From positions 25,932,736 to 25,996,735 of the forward strand of contig NC_054706.1 in the NCBI RefSeq assembly GCF_016097555.1: a DNA stretch of 64,000 nucleotides, in the 5' to 3' direction. Numbering within the stretch: the stretch's first letter is position 1; every line of letters begins with the position of its first letter. The notes below the pieces were generated by a model that saw only the letters and a program-made list of their open reading frames with translations, made no database searches and had not been told where the DNA came from. Positions 1-11,466 of the stretch are shown one piece after another. Source of the DNA: Gigantopelta aegis. Lineage: Eukaryota > Mollusca > Gastropoda > Neomphalida > Peltospiridae. Both the position numbers and the translations under genes were made by a program.

Positions 1-694
1 CAGAGAACACAAAATTAACGTGCAAACAGTGAAAAAAACCCTAGATAACTAAGGCAACGATTAATATATGCAACTCGGATGAAGATTAGGACAATACCAG
101 ACATAGAAATAGGGATTATTTTTTCATCCAGTTCGTACAGATATTGGTAATGATATCACTCTAAGACACCTGACACATGTTGGTATATACAAGAAGAGTT
201 GGTATATTTTGGTAAATCTGATATATTTCCACTATGTTTGTGTTTACTTTATTCATGTAGCATACATGTTACCTATAGCTGATATGATACCATACTCATT
301 GTCCATTGGTATGCCACTTACTTTTCAAGCTTACAATCACACACACACATGCACGAATGCATGCACGAACACACAATATATGTACTTTTCTCAAACAAGA
401 ATTATCAATTGATCCACCCCCTCCATTGCCCCAACCACATCTCTTCATGAGACAACCATGATTATTGCATACAATAGTTATCTAAAACCTAATATTGGAT
501 CAGGAAGTGGGTATGGTGGGTGTGACTGATCCCCATATTGGCCACTTTACCCCTCCCTACCAGACACCCATGGGTTAAGATAAAAAAAAGGAAAAAAATA
601 ATGATACAAAAAAAACCAACATAGAAAAAATAAATAAAGTTGTTTCTGTTCAGTGGTCATTTCAGCTTGAGTGATGTTCCAGTGAGAAGCTAGG
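1..694. other. Upstream flank of the NWD-like gene
   Basis: AT-rich sequence without a convincing coding exon. Short open frames here (for example 209-412) lack family similarity or splice logic. It should hold the promoter and 5' UTR of the gene whose start codon I place at 695, but I see no clear TATA box or CpG-rich stretch. Confidence 0.4.
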
Positions 695-725
695 ATGTCG
701 AAGTCTAAAAGCAGTACTAAGAAAG
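695..725 (+). CDS. NWD-like gene, coding exon 1 (start codon)
   Basis: A short exon encoding MSKSKSSTKK plus one base, ending at a canonical donor (AAAG|GTAAGA). The single left-over base joins exon 2 (which starts with AT) to give an Asp codon, keeping the frame into the conserved IFVSSTFSDM region. I chose this start because it is the only nearby ATG followed by a good donor in the right phase. The Lys/Ser-rich N-terminus is plausible for an intracellular protein with no signal peptide. A transcript would be needed to confirm it. Confidence 0.65.
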
Positions 726-1299
726 GTAAGAAGATACTCCCCACAAAAAATTAACAAACTTAAGTGTGGAGCTGGGCGGTATACCGTATATACTGCTCGG
801 TATCGGTATTATGTCAATACCGATTTACTGTACGAAGCAAATTTTAAAATACCAAAATTTTCGTATTGGAAAAAAATATTATCCGCCATTTAGTAAAGCA
901 CTAACTAACAATATATCTGACAAATGCAACATAGCTGAAAAGAAGAAAGATGAGGGCCTTGTGTATAAAATTTAATTTTATTTAGATGAAATTAATGGGT
1001 GAGACTAACTTGGGCATGCATTTAAAGCAGAGTATACTGAAAATACCACTCAATATCAGTATCTGTATCGGTATTGTATCAGTATCGAATACTGTACCGA
1101 TACCGAGGTAAATCACCTCATGTGAAAAAACCTTTAAATTTAAAATGTTTATTTTACCCTATCTGGAAACTTGCCAGTGGCTTTAACATTGTATAAGAAG
1201 GGAAAGAACTCCACTAACTTTGTATTACTTAATAATATACATTTTGTATCACAATTTTATATTCATTACCTTTATGGCATGTGTTTGCTTTATCTGCAG
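726..1299 (+). other. Intron 1 with a GGTATACCG-rich dispersed repeat
   Basis: Intron between coding exons 1 and 2. Positions about 764-1115 carry sequence rich in GGTAT and ATACCG motifs on both strands, beginning GAGCTGGGCGGTATACCG and ending near CCGATACCGAGGTAAAT. This looks like a small mobile element with inverted subrepeats; the family is not identified. Confidence 0.5.
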
Positions 1300-1431
1300 A
1301 TGGTCCCAGCAAACCGACCTACAGTAAAGTCATGGAGACCAAGTTTGATGACATGCTGGATGGTGACCTTGAGAACCTTCCTCCATTACCACGGTCAATT
1401 GTCAAGATATTTGTCAGCTCAACGTTTTCAG
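1300..1431 (+). CDS. NWD-like gene, coding exon 2
   Basis: Preceded by acceptor TTTATCTGCAG and ended by donor TTTTCAG|GTACTT. It encodes residues 11-54, ending in PRSIVKIFVSSTFS. The IFVSSTFxDM motif is the hallmark start of the DUF4062-like segment in NWD1, NWD2 and related NACHT proteins. The exon enters in phase 1 and leaves in phase 1, matching exons 1 and 3. Confidence 0.85.
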
Positions 1432-1596
1432 GTACTTCACAAATCATTTTAATGGTCAAACTGAAATAAATATTTTCAAGATAACCTTCATATATGAAAG
1501 AAAGATATCTTTTGTTTTATTGACACCTCAGAACATTTTAAATTATGGTTTTGTGGTGTTTTATCATGGTTTTATTGACAGTTGGTAGAGAGAGAT

Positions 1597-1885
1597 GAAT
1601 GAATGAATGTTTAACGACACCCCAGCACGAAAAATACATCGGCTATTGGGTGTCAAAACTATGGTAATGCAAATAAATAAAGTGATGATCAACATCAATA
1701 TAAAAATTCAAGACTTAAACAAAAGCAGTGTAAAGAACTGTGCAAAAACACAAATATCACAGAATTTTACGGATACTGAATTTTACTAAAAACTTAAATT
1801 TTGTGCTGTATTGGCCATTCTCAAAGAGAATGTTACACCCCTGCACCACGGTGAGGTTACAGCACACGCAGGGGAGAGAGAAGAA
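1597..1885 (-). repeat. Dispersed SINE-like repeat (TTTAACGACACCCC type), copy 1
   Basis: Begins after GAATGAATGAATG with TTTAACGACACCCCAGCACG and runs to the CACCACGGTGAGGTTACAGC block. A second, closely similar copy is at 48960-49250, and a partial one is at 48035-48095. The GAATG stretch is probably its simple tail. It lies in intron 2. Confidence 0.7.
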
Positions 1886-1962
1886 ACCCGCTGCTGCTAC
1901 ATAGTCTGCTCCTACTGTTTGAAGCAAATGATCTATTATATGCACTTTTCATAGACAGGTGG

Positions 1963-2286
1963 GGTTGGACGTAGTACAGTGGTAAAGCATTCACATGATG
2001 TGCGGTCGGTCTGGGATCGAACCCCTTTGGTGCACCCATTGGGCTGTTTCTTGTTCCAGCCAGTGCTCCACAACTGGTGTAACAAAGGCTGTGGTATGTA
2101 CTATCTTGTCTGTGGGATGGTGCATATAAAATATCCCTTGCTGCTAATCGAAAAGAGTAGCTCATGAAGTGGCGACAGCGGTTTACTCTCTCAGTACCTA
2201 TGTGGTCCTTAACCATATGTCTGATGTCATATAACTGTAAATAAAATGTGTTGAGCACATCGTTAAATAAATATTTCCTTCCTTTT
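1963..2286 (+). mobile_element. tRNA-headed SINE (tail type A), full length
   Basis: The head has A-box-like and B-box-like promoter blocks (ACGTAGTACAGTGGTAAAGC and GGGATCGAACCCC), a body with TGTGGGATGGTGCATATAAA, and the tail ATATGTCTGATGTCATATAA then GTTAAATAAATATTTCCTTC. It inserted in intron 2. Confidence 0.85.
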
Positions 2287-2404
2287 TTTCATAGACAGAA
2301 AAGTATATACCACAGCCTCTGATGTAATGGTTGTTAGTTGCTAGTTCAGATGAGAAAACAAAAGATGAGTCCATAGAGATCAATCTGGTGATCCATCACA
2401 CCTT

Positions 2405-2712
2405 GGTGCCGAATGTAGCCCTGTGTTAGAGCACTCGCCTGATGTGTGGTCGGTGTAGGATCGATCCCCGTCGGTGGACCCATTAGGCTATTTCTCGTTT
2501 CAGCCAGTGCTCCACAGCTGGTGTAACAAAGCTAAGGCTATAGTATGTATCATATAAAAGATTCCTTGCTGCTAATTAATGGAAAAGAGTAACCCATGGA
2601 ATGGCATAAGCAGATTTCCTCTCAATATCTCTCTGGTCCCTAACCTTATGTCTGACGCCATATAACCATAGTTAAAACTGTGTTATGTGTGTCGTTAAAT
2701 AAAGCACCATAA
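2405..2712 (+). mobile_element. tRNA-headed SINE (tail type A)
   Basis: Same architecture as the copy at 1963: GATGTGTGGTCGGTGTAGGA, GGATCGATCCCCGTCGG and the tail CTTATGTCTGACGCC. It is diverged, with small insertions, and ends near GTCGTTAAATAAAGC. Confidence 0.8.
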
Positions 2713-3467
2713 GTGTATAAGACAAGGGGACGGGGGGTGGGGGGGTGGGGGTCAACTGCCTTACTAGTGCTGGAACAAAACATTAGCCAAAACTTATAGA
2801 GATATTTGGGCAAAAAGTGCTAATCTGAGACCTTTTTACCATGTATTTCCATCATTCTAACTTCATAATCCATGTGAAAATGCATAGTGATTGGATTTTA
2901 ATGCAGATTCGGGCATTTTCGTTTAATTCCGGCAAAAGCCAACCTGGCCCCCTACTAAAGTGAGATCCTGTACAGCTACAAAATAGGAGCATAGAGTGTC
3001 GTTAAACATTCATTCGTTCCATTAATATCCTCCAGTGGTGTTGTTAAACAAAAACAACCATGATTATGGCAGATCTAGGATTTTGAGAATGACAGGAATA
3101 TGTTTAATAAGTTAGGCGACTGAACTACAGCAGGTGTTTTAAAACCAGCAAAACCCACAAAGACAGAATACCAAGCACACTTGAGAACGGTACATTGTAC
3201 AGTGTTCATCCTGCAAGGAAGGGCCATGTGTTGGTGTTGGGTGAGGGTAGATACATTTTTTTACTTGGCAGCTAAACCTAGTAAAGGGTGTATGTTTTTC
3301 AATATCTAAACTCAATTTGGATCCACCCTTGTTTGTGACAAATGGAATGTGTAATGTGATTTTCAAATGTAATTCTCAGTAATTGGTGGCTCAGTCTGAA
3401 TAATAAGGTTGCATTGTTAGAAATGAAAATACACCTAGAAGTCCTGAGAAAAATGTTTGTTTAGAGT

Positions 3468-3640
3468 TTAAAGTTTGTTTTGCTTAATGACATTACTTGA
3501 GCATATTGATTTAATAAGCACCAGCTATTGGATGTCAAACATTAGTAGCAATGGATCTTTTATATGCATGATCCCACAGACAGGATAGCACATACCACAA
3601 CCTTTGATATACCAGTTGTTTGTTCAGAGATACTTGCACA
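3468..3640 (-). mobile_element. SINE fragment (tail type B)
   Basis: Reverse-strand fragment: GTTTTGCTTAATGACATTAC, AGCACCAGCTATTGGATGTC and AGACAGGATAGCACATACC. The tRNA-like head is missing. Confidence 0.7.
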
Positions 3641-3907
3641 TTGTTTATCACTGACTGTGTCAGATCATTGCCAGATGTGACACTTGTTCATCAGCATGGG
3701 CTAATCTTTTTAGTTAGCAGTATCAATCAAATCATTTATTTATATATGAATCATATAAACATGGCATGGTATACACTGGACAACATACATAATTAGAATA
3801 TAAAATGGATCAGACACACAGTAATAGTAATGATGACAATGATTATATACGTGTAATAGTTATATGACATGTACATGTAAATGTGTGCAGTGTGTATATG
3901 TGTTTAG

Positions 3908-4712
3908 TCAAGTTTGTGTTGTAGTAGAGTGTCTGGTAAGTTCATTTTGCCTATGGTTGAACATTTCATAACAGAATTGCCCAACAGTTGGAGTTACTTG
4001 TTCTGGGCTGTCAAGAAGGAAAACACATTTTCCCAGTACAGACAGAAATATGAACTCAGAATATATTTGACCGACTTTATAATATAGTATTTTTCTTAAA
4101 TGCATATTTATTGGATATATTGAGTTAAAAAATGAATCTCATCTTCTGGTTCTTTTTGGCACAGCCGGCATATACGGTCATTTCTATGGATATTCCTATA
4201 ACGTCCTATCTCTATTTCCAGTCTGTGAGCACATAAACGTAGTTTTGTGAGAGCTTGTCTAAAATTGGTATTTTTTATATATTTCAAAATTTGCCATTTC
4301 ATATTTGTTTTTAATATGTTTAAATATTTGCAGCTTTTCAGAGTTCTGTAGCTTAATTTTAAAGTGTTCATAATATCTGTCATCAAGGATTGGTTTTTTT
4401 ACGTAGCTAGAGTTTGGTTTTGGGTGAATTTTAGCGTTAGTTAATAGACTTTTGTCAATGTTGTTACTATCAAGCATATCTTGTAAATAAGCATGCCAGC
4501 CTATGTTGTGTTGTGTTTGTAGCTCTTTGCTACAGGATACTGCATCATATAATATAGATCTTGATTCTTCTACATTTTCTAGGTACATAAAATATTTACA
4601 AATATTTGTATGTATGTTATTTATAAGTAAGGGTAATGTTAAATACTTGCATGCTCTTTTCGACACTTGGAGATCCAGTCTGAAAAGACTTTTTGCAATG
4701 TTTCAAATTTAA
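3908..4712 (-). pseudogene. LINE (non-LTR retrotransposon) ORF2 C-terminal fragment
   Basis: Three adjoining - strand frames (4259-4666, 4108-4386, 3908-4105) give the tail of a retrotransposon polyprotein. The segment FRQALTKLRLCAHRLEIEIG is followed by a Cys-rich knuckle, RICRLCQKEPEDEIHFL, typical of the extreme C-terminus of many invertebrate LINE ORF2 proteins, and then a segment ending in CYEMFNHRQN. The reverse transcriptase and endonuclease domains are absent. Frame changes and early stops mark it as a 5'-truncated, dead copy. It lies in intron 2, antisense to the host gene. Confidence 0.7.
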
Positions 4713-4719
4713 AATTCAA

Positions 4720-5980
4720 ATGTTGGTGTTGTAACAACAGTAAAGTTTAAAAACAAAATTTAAAAAATTGGATAATTTCTGATATTATCATACATATTTA
4801 AAAAAAGTATTAGGTGGCAAAATCCATACGTTTGTTGGATTTACAAAGATTTTCTAAAATATTACCAGTAAATGTAATTATAATAAAATACTCTAATTAT
4901 TAGAAAGACCCTTGACATCACTAAAAAAGGGAAGATTTTTCCTTGATAAAATCCAGAAAGTGATGTCATTATGGAAAATATGATATCATTGCATAAAATT
5001 ATTTATGGAAAAGACAATAATTAACTTACATGTATTTTGAACTTGGCATGTTGTATTGTTTGTAATAATAAGAAATGTTTGTAATTTTTAGTGAATTTAT
5101 CAAGGATTAACAGTAACAAATCGAGTATAAAATTGCTTCGCTATGCTACATGAATAAAAAAAAAGAAAAGAAATTGTGGTATAAATAATTACATATATAA
5201 ATTAGGTATCTGAAATTTGTGAGATTGATCAGTTTGTTTACGCACCACTCATGCAAATTTAATATAGATAACCTATTTTTCATTTGCACATTAAATTTAG
5301 GGCATCATTTCCATGGACATAACGGGTTACACAAAATGAAAATGGGTTACCTGAATTAATTTTTGCTTATTAGCAGAGGCCTGTAAATTCTTAAAAAATG
5401 GACAAACAATTCTTTCTATATAAAATAAGAAATGTTAATAGACCTCTATCGCATTAATTTTGTGCATACGCGGGAAGAGTGATGTCCCTTGCCTAATTAG
5501 ACAGAATCCAGGCTGAAAACAAATTGGGGGGCATGATCGACAGTTGTCATGAGCGTTGTGAGTAGCTTCGTAGGAGCTGTGAATCTCTAGCGACTAACGT
5601 ACATATTTTGTATCAGAAAGTTTACATTGGAATGGTTTAAGACCAAATGCAGAGAAACATTAACCTAGACGGAGTCTCTAGAGCCACCTGTCAAGGATTT
5701 TAACAAAGCAAAATTAAAATAGTTATACAATAAAATGAACTTAATTGGAATGTATTTGCTACTTTTAACAATTAGAATTATAGTTATATTCACGCGGATT
5801 CCTAGTGATGTTTAATTCTCCACATATATCAGTATTTAAAATTTAATAAAAATATGCTCCCCTTTCCGCCTATAGAACCCCAACAAAATCCCTGCCTCAG
5901 ATAGACCTTTAATGCAGATATATTTTCACCTTATCATTTCATTAAAAAACAGAAAGTCATATAACTACTAATCAATGCTA
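4720..5980. other. Intron 2 sequence without recognised features
   Basis: AT-rich. No coding exon, RNA gene or strong repeat structure was seen. Confidence 0.5.
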
Positions 5981-5989
5981 CATGTCTTA

Positions 5990-6605
5990 TCTACAAATTA
6001 TTTATTTATTTATTTATTTATTTTATTTTATTTTATTTTATTTTATTTTATTTTATTTTATTTTATATTTTATTTTATTTATTTTATTTACATTTCACAA
6101 TCATCTATATCAGACACATACAACTTCATTTGAAATATCTGGTATTTACAAAGTTAAAAAAAAAATTCTTTATTTATCTTATTTTTATTTATTTATTTAT
6201 TTATTTTTTTATTTTTTTTCTTTCTTTTATTTACTCTTCACTATAATTTATATCGGACACATACAACTTTACTTGAAATATTTGGTATTTACGAAGTTTT
6301 AAATTTATTTTATTTTATTTTATTTTATTTTTACTTTTTATGTATTTCTTGTATTTACTTTTCACTATCATGTATATCAGACACATACGACTTCAAGTCT
6401 GCTGAGCATAATACATTATGTTTATTCCTAGTATATATATATATTTTATTTTATTTTATTTTATTTTATTTTTACTTTTTATGTTTTTCTTGTATTTACA
6501 ATGTACTTTTCATGATCATGTATATGAGACACATACAACTTCAAGTCTGCCGAGCATAATACATTATTTTATTCCTATTCCTATATATATATATATATAT
6601 ATATA
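5990..6605. repeat. ATTTT microsatellite inside a tandem unit
   Basis: Runs of ATTTT alternate with a recurring segment carrying TATATCAGACACATACAACT (around 6100, 6245, 6370 and 6520). It is a tandem array of about four units that each include a pentanucleotide microsatellite, ending in a TA run. Confidence 0.8.
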
Positions 6606-6659
6606 TATTGACGATACCGAAACACACGAGGGTAATAATCTCTTTATCATATAATCTCA

Positions 6660-7358
6660 AACTTAATACAACATATTTTTGTAAACTGTATACCGGGTAT
6701 ACCAGTTAACGATCGATCGATATATCAAAATAAACTATCGCATGACGTTTTTTTGGTTTTTTGAACGTTGGACAACTTTCAAAGTAAAGTTGCAACTGAC
6801 GTGTTTTTGTTTGACGACTTGTGATGCATACATCAATTCTGGTGTGTCACCTTAGTATGTTTGCTTAAATGTTAATAAACGTAGCGCCGATACCTTGATT
6901 AATTTACAGTTATCAAATTCTGAAAGTATGTGATTTGAAAAATATAAATTTTTAAATTAATTAATTAATTTATTTTATTGGCCTCACTCTTCTTTTTCTT
7001 TCACCATTTTAATTACTTCAGTTTAAATTCAGGCTTGTCCATCGTCCGAGGCATAATACTTCATATGATTGCTTCTAACATTCAAACGATGTACCATTTG
7101 ACTTTGCATAATAAACCCTCTTGAGTTTATAATAAAGGAACCATCCTGAGTTTGTAGCCATATTATCAAGTTGTCGGCTAGTTTAATCTCTTATAAATAA
7201 ACCGTACATGTTTCTTAGGTTACATATTCTTGCTTCAAATATAAATATCTGTATATGCAATACAGTTACATTTCTGGCAATTCTCATGTTGGAAGCAACC
7301 GAGAGGCCGGGGCGGAAGACTGTACCCCACTTTTAACTACTTTATATAAATCTGGTTT

Positions 7359-7360
<2 letters not shown>
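6660..7360. other. Intron 2 sequence without recognised features
   Basis: AT-rich unique-looking sequence leading into an AC microsatellite. No exon seen. Confidence 0.4.

Positions 7361-7433
<73 letters not shown>
7361..7433. repeat. (AC)n microsatellite
   Basis: An almost perfect AC dinucleotide run of about 70 bases. The open frames across it on both strands are artefacts of the repeat. Confidence 0.97.
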
Positions 7434-7435
<2 letters not shown>

Positions 7436-8038
7436 CTGTGTCCCTCCACTACAGATTGTGCCTCCCACCCCCAATATCGTTCCTATGGGCCTGATTCTAA
7501 TATATAGTAGTTCAAATTCAATATGTATCATTTAATTTTTCTTCAAAATACTGAACAAAATTTTTTAATAATTTGCTAAAACAAAATCCCGACAAAAATC
7601 CAGAATGTACCGTAGTTATCTGTATGATGCTTTATAAATATTTAAATCACATTAAATACAATAAATATCTGCATACATACATACACGCGTGCACACACAT
7701 ACATTATCATTTCAGCCCATATCTGATATTTATTGTATATGAATCAGAACCGATGGCGTTAACAGTCTCCAATAAGTATTTGTTGGATGCTTACAGAAGT
7801 TTTGGGTTCCTATTGATACACTAATTAATAACAGAGCTAATTCACATTCCTATTGTGTGGCCTCCCATTGTCAGTGCCCCCCCCCCCCCCCCCCCCTATT
7901 TGTAGACAGGGCTATTTTTATGAGATCTCGCGTCAGCTCATGAATAGTGTCCACCACCAGTTGCCCCGCTACACGCACATGTGCAGTAAAAAGGTGAAAG
8001 AGGTCTATTTAAAACAAATATACATTTTTTTGCCCCAG

Positions 8039-8241
8039 ATATGAATGTGGAACGTAATGCGCTGCTGAGTGAGGTGGTTCCCCAACTCAAGGAGTTTTGT
8101 GCTGGTCTGGACCTTGACTTCCAGCTCGTCGACCTGAGGTGGGGACTCACAGAGGACGTCCAGAATGACCACTCGGCCAAAAAACTCTGTCTTCTCGAAA
8201 TAGAGAACTGTCAAAATGTGTCTCTCGGACCAAACTTCATC
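8039..8241 (+). CDS. NWD-like gene, coding exon 3
   Basis: Acceptor TTTTTTTGCCCCAG, donor TTCATC|GTGAGT. It encodes residues 55-122, beginning DMNVERNALLSEVVPQLKEF and including LVDLRWGLTEDVQND and CLLEIENCQNVSLGPNFI. These blocks match the conserved N-terminal region of NWD1/NWD2-type proteins. A first base from exon 2 completes the Asp codon; the exon ends in phase 0. Confidence 0.9.
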
Positions 8242-8284
8242 GTGAGTATCAGCTCTTGTTATGTTTGATTGTTAAACTAGTCTT

Positions 8285-8510
8285 CTAGAGGGGACTGGAC
8301 TTAGCCCAGTGGTAAAGCTGTGGCTTGATGCGCAGTCGGTTTGGGATCGATTCCCACTGGTGGGCCCACACGTGCCTGCTTGTCCTTAACCATATGTCTG
8401 ATGGCATGTAACCTTAATTAAAAACGTTGTTAAATAAAACATTTGCTTCCTTCCTTCCTAAATTAAAAATGTGTTGAGTGCGTGTATCATTAAATAAAAC
8501 CTTCTTCCTT
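8285..8510 (+). mobile_element. SINE, internally deleted
   Basis: Head GGACTTAGCCCAGTGGTAAA and GGGATCGATTCCCACTGG are followed almost at once by the tail TTAACCATATGTCTGATGGC, so the central body is missing. A second tail-like piece with CTTCCTT repeats follows at 8460-8510. Confidence 0.75.
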
Positions 8511-8794
8511 CCTTAAACTCTGTCATCCAAAAATGGTGAACTGCCAAAACATTTCCCTCAGTCCCAGTCTAAGGTGTTCATTCCATTTAGCACAGTGCTC
8601 TGTGCATCCATTTTTGTGTACTGACCCCCCAACTCCACCCTTTACTTTTACAAAATATATTGTCTCCCTCTGGACTTGAACTTTGACTAGACATATTCAA
8701 GAATGTGAAAAGAATAATTACTAGAAAAAAAAAAAATACATGTCAGTACACTGTCTTAAGACACTACGTTTTGATATTGGCCTTGTCCGTTTCA

Positions 8795-9113
8795 AAGTTT
8801 AAAGTTATTTTTGTTTACTGACACCACTAGAGCACATTGATTTATTAGTCATCGCTATTGGATGTCAAACATTTGGTAATTTTGATATATAGTGTTAGAG
8901 AGGAAACCTGCTAAATGTTTCCATTAGTAGCAAGGGATCTTTTTATATGCACCGTCGAACAGACAGGATAGCACATACCACAGCCTTTGATATACCATTT
9001 GTGGTGCACTGGCTGGAACGAGAAATAACCCAATGGGCCCACTGACGGGGATCGATCACAAACCGACTATGCATCAAGCGAGTGCTTTACCACTGGGCTA
9101 TGTTCCGCCCCCC
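8795..9113 (-). mobile_element. tRNA-headed SINE (tail type B), near full length
   Basis: On the reverse strand it reads head, body, then a tail with GACATCCAATAGC and a short A-rich end. On the + strand the visible parts are ACACCACTAGAGCACATTGA, the body near 8960 and the head ACCACTGGGCTATGTTCCGC. Confidence 0.8.
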
Positions 9114-9557
9114 ACCCCCCTATTCAAAGATGTACATAAAAGGTTCCTTGCTGCTAATCAATGGTGAGGGTATGTTTATTGGGTCAGGTCATATGTTTTA
9201 ACATGCATATTCAAAACAAGCTGTTGTAGTGCATGCATGGTCATGGGTGCAGGTGTCAGCTCTCGCCGGCTCCTCCACCCAGGAAAGGGTAGGGTAGTTG
9301 GGTGGGGAAGAAGGGAAGCACAGGCAGGGCCACCAGAGTTGAAAGCAGACGGGGGTGGATTTTGGTGCTATTGAATTTGCAAATGTCCTGTGGGATTATA
9401 GCCAAATAGAAACTGTTGCCTAATTACTTGGAGGTAATTTGGATGCATAATTTGGAGCGGTTTGCCAAAATTGAAATGGAGCTAGATTTGTTTGGTTTGT
9501 TTGGTTTGTTTGATTGAATGCTAGCTTATTATGCAGGTCCACTGTCTAAACATATTG

Positions 9558-9660
9558 AGCTGAATTTATGAAGCCTATTTTTTTTTAAAGCAGGTGTTTA
9601 TTTAAGTATTGTAAATGTATGAAGTTACATGTGTGTAATTCAGGCTTTGTAAATTCGGCC
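9558..9660. mobile_element. Short MITE with GCCGAATTTA ends
   Basis: About 103 bp with inverted ends (TGAATTTATGAAGCCT and AGGCTTTGTAAATTCGGCC). A sister copy lies at 10428-10538. Confidence 0.65.
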
Positions 9661-10037
9661 TGTTCTTTACTGTAAATCCTTGGCCTGTTTCTGCTGTTTG
9701 TAGCTTCGTCAAGTTAATGGCCGTGTTATAGTCGCCACTTCCTTTAAGCCTATAAGCACAATGGAGAGAACAACAGTAAAGGAGAAGGATTTTTTATTTC
9801 TCAGTGAGCTAACAGGTTGCCATGTGTTAAAATTCTGCATGACAAAAACAAAACAAAAGAGAAAAGAAGCCTGCCTTGAATAGAGGCCGGGTCTTAGAGC
9901 GTTGTGAAAAATATCGAAGGCTCCAAGCATAGACTTGTATTGAAGGATTTATGGTCATTGCCATAATATAGACAACTGCAACTTTAATAACGTCCTGAGG
10001 TTTCATCAAATATTCCTAGCTTATCATTTCTTACACA

Positions 10038-10345
10038 CCTACCAGGGGCATGGTGTCACCCAGTGGTGAAGCGCTTGCTTGATGCACGGTCAGTCTAGGA
10101 TCGATCCCCGTTGGTGGGCCCATTGAGTTATTTCTCATTCAAGGCAGGGAACCACGACTGGTATATCATAGGCTGTGGTTTATACTATCCTGTCTGTAGG
10201 ATGGTGCATATAAAAGATCCCTTGCATCTAATGGAAAAATGTAGCAGGTTTCCTGTGTCAAAATGACCAAATGTTTGATCTCCAGTAGCCGATGATTAAT
10301 AAATCAATGTACTCTAGTTAAACAAAATAAACTTTAACTTTACAC
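10038..10345 (+). mobile_element. tRNA-headed SINE (tail type B)
   Basis: Head GTGTCACCCAGTGGTGAAGC, GGATCGATCCCCGTTGG; body GTAGGATGGTGCATATAAAA; tail GATCTCCAGTAGCCGATGAT ending in AAACAAAATAAAC. Confidence 0.85.
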
Positions 10346-10427
10346 ACCTACTATAAATGATATATACTAGTACTTAAAATATGTGCTGGGGTGTCATTCC
10401 TTGATAGACACCCACTACAGTTATTAT

Positions 10428-10538
10428 GGGCCGAATTTAAGAAGCCTGTTTTTTAAAAACGCAGGACCGTGTTTTAAGCATGGTAAATGTATGTAGTTAC
10501 ACACTTGTAAGACATAAACAGGCTTTGTAAATTCGGCA
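10428..10538. mobile_element. Short MITE with GCCGAATTTA ends, second copy
   Basis: Ends GGCCGAATTTAAGAAGCCTG and AACAGGCTTTGTAAATTCGG form a terminal inverted repeat. Same family as 9558-9660, better preserved. Confidence 0.7.
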
Positions 10539-10544
10539 CTGTAT

Positions 10545-10745
10545 GTTTAGAGCGATATCTATCTCATTCAGTAGAATGCTCACCTGAGGTGCCTCGGTCA
10601 AAGGATCGAATCTCCATGGTGGACCCATTCTCTCATTGTTTTTTTCACTATCCCAATCAGTGTGCCATGATTGGTATATCAAAGGCAGTGGTATGTGCTG
10701 TCCTGCCTATGAGAAAGTGCATATAAAAATCCCAATCTGATTAAA
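10545..10745 (+). mobile_element. SINE, 3'-truncated
   Basis: Head TCTCATTCAGTAGAATGCTC and GGATCGAATCTCC, body GAAAGTGCATATAAAAATCC; the tail is missing. Confidence 0.65.
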
Positions 10746-10770
10746 ATTAGCTCTACTGGTCTACCGGCTG

Positions 10771-11160
10771 ACCGGCCTCAGTGGCGTCGTGGCAGGCCAT
10801 CGGTCTATAAGCTGGTAGGTACTGGGTTCATATCCCAGTCGAGACATGGGATTTTTAATCCAGATACCGACTTCAAACCCTGAGTGAGTGCTCCGCAAGG
10901 CTCAGTGGGTAGGTGTAAACCACTTGCACCGACCAGTGATCCCTAACTGGTTCAACAAAGGCCATGGTTTGTGCTATCCTGCCTGTGGGAAGCGCAAATA
11001 AAAGATCCCTTGCTGCTAATCGGAAGAGTAGCCCATGTAGTGGCGACAGCGGGTTTCCTCTCAAAATCTGTGTGGTCCTTAACCATATGTCTGACGCCAT
11101 ATAACCGTAAATAAAATGTGTTGAGTGCATCGTTAAATAAAACACTTCTTTCTTTCTTTC
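10771..11160 (+). mobile_element. SINE with alternative head (GGCCTCAGTGGCGTCGTGG), tail type A
   Basis: The head GTGGCGTCGTGGCAGGCCAT and the B-box-like GGGTTCATATCCC are fused to the shared tail (CATATGTCTGACGCCATATA, then CTTTCTTTCTTTC). A copy with the same structure, at 47010-47400, has a visible empty site. It lies just upstream of exon 4. Confidence 0.85.
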
Positions 11161-11295
11161 CAATAGCTGATGATTAATTACTAGTAATCAGTGTACTCCT
11201 TGTCTTTGTTTTCCTTCTTGCCTTGACCCATGGTATACTGTGGCACAAACAATGTGTGGTAACGAGCACTTGCCTGTTTACAATATAATTTACAG

Positions 11296-11466
11296 AGCAT
11301 CCTAAGTCACCGGTATGGAGGTCAAGCCTTGCCCAGTGGAATCGCTGTTCCAGAGTTTGAGAACTTGAGAGATGAAGCCAAACAGTTGAAATTAGATCAT
11401 GTTCAGCTGCTAGACAAGTGGTACCTGGTAGATAAAAACTGTATTCCACACCAGTATGTTCTACAG
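11296..11466 (+). CDS. NWD-like gene, coding exon 4 (founder of the intron 4 minisatellite)
   Basis: Acceptor TATAATTTACAG, donor CTACAG|GTGAGT; residues 123-179. It encodes SILSHRYGGQALPSGIAV and ends LVDKNCIPHQYVLQ. After exon 3 this gives GPNFI-SILSHRYG, the expected family block. The last 57 bases (from 11410) plus the first bases of the intron form the unit repeated through 14565. If a downstream repeat donor were used instead of 11467, translation would read GTG AGT TAG and stop at 11473-11475, so correct use of the first donor matters. Confidence 0.9.

Noticed and set aside
7255..7531. Open frames of 64-79 codons on both strands across the AC repeat
   Set aside because: They are produced by the AC/GT microsatellite (His-Thr or Cys-Val repeats), with no coding support.
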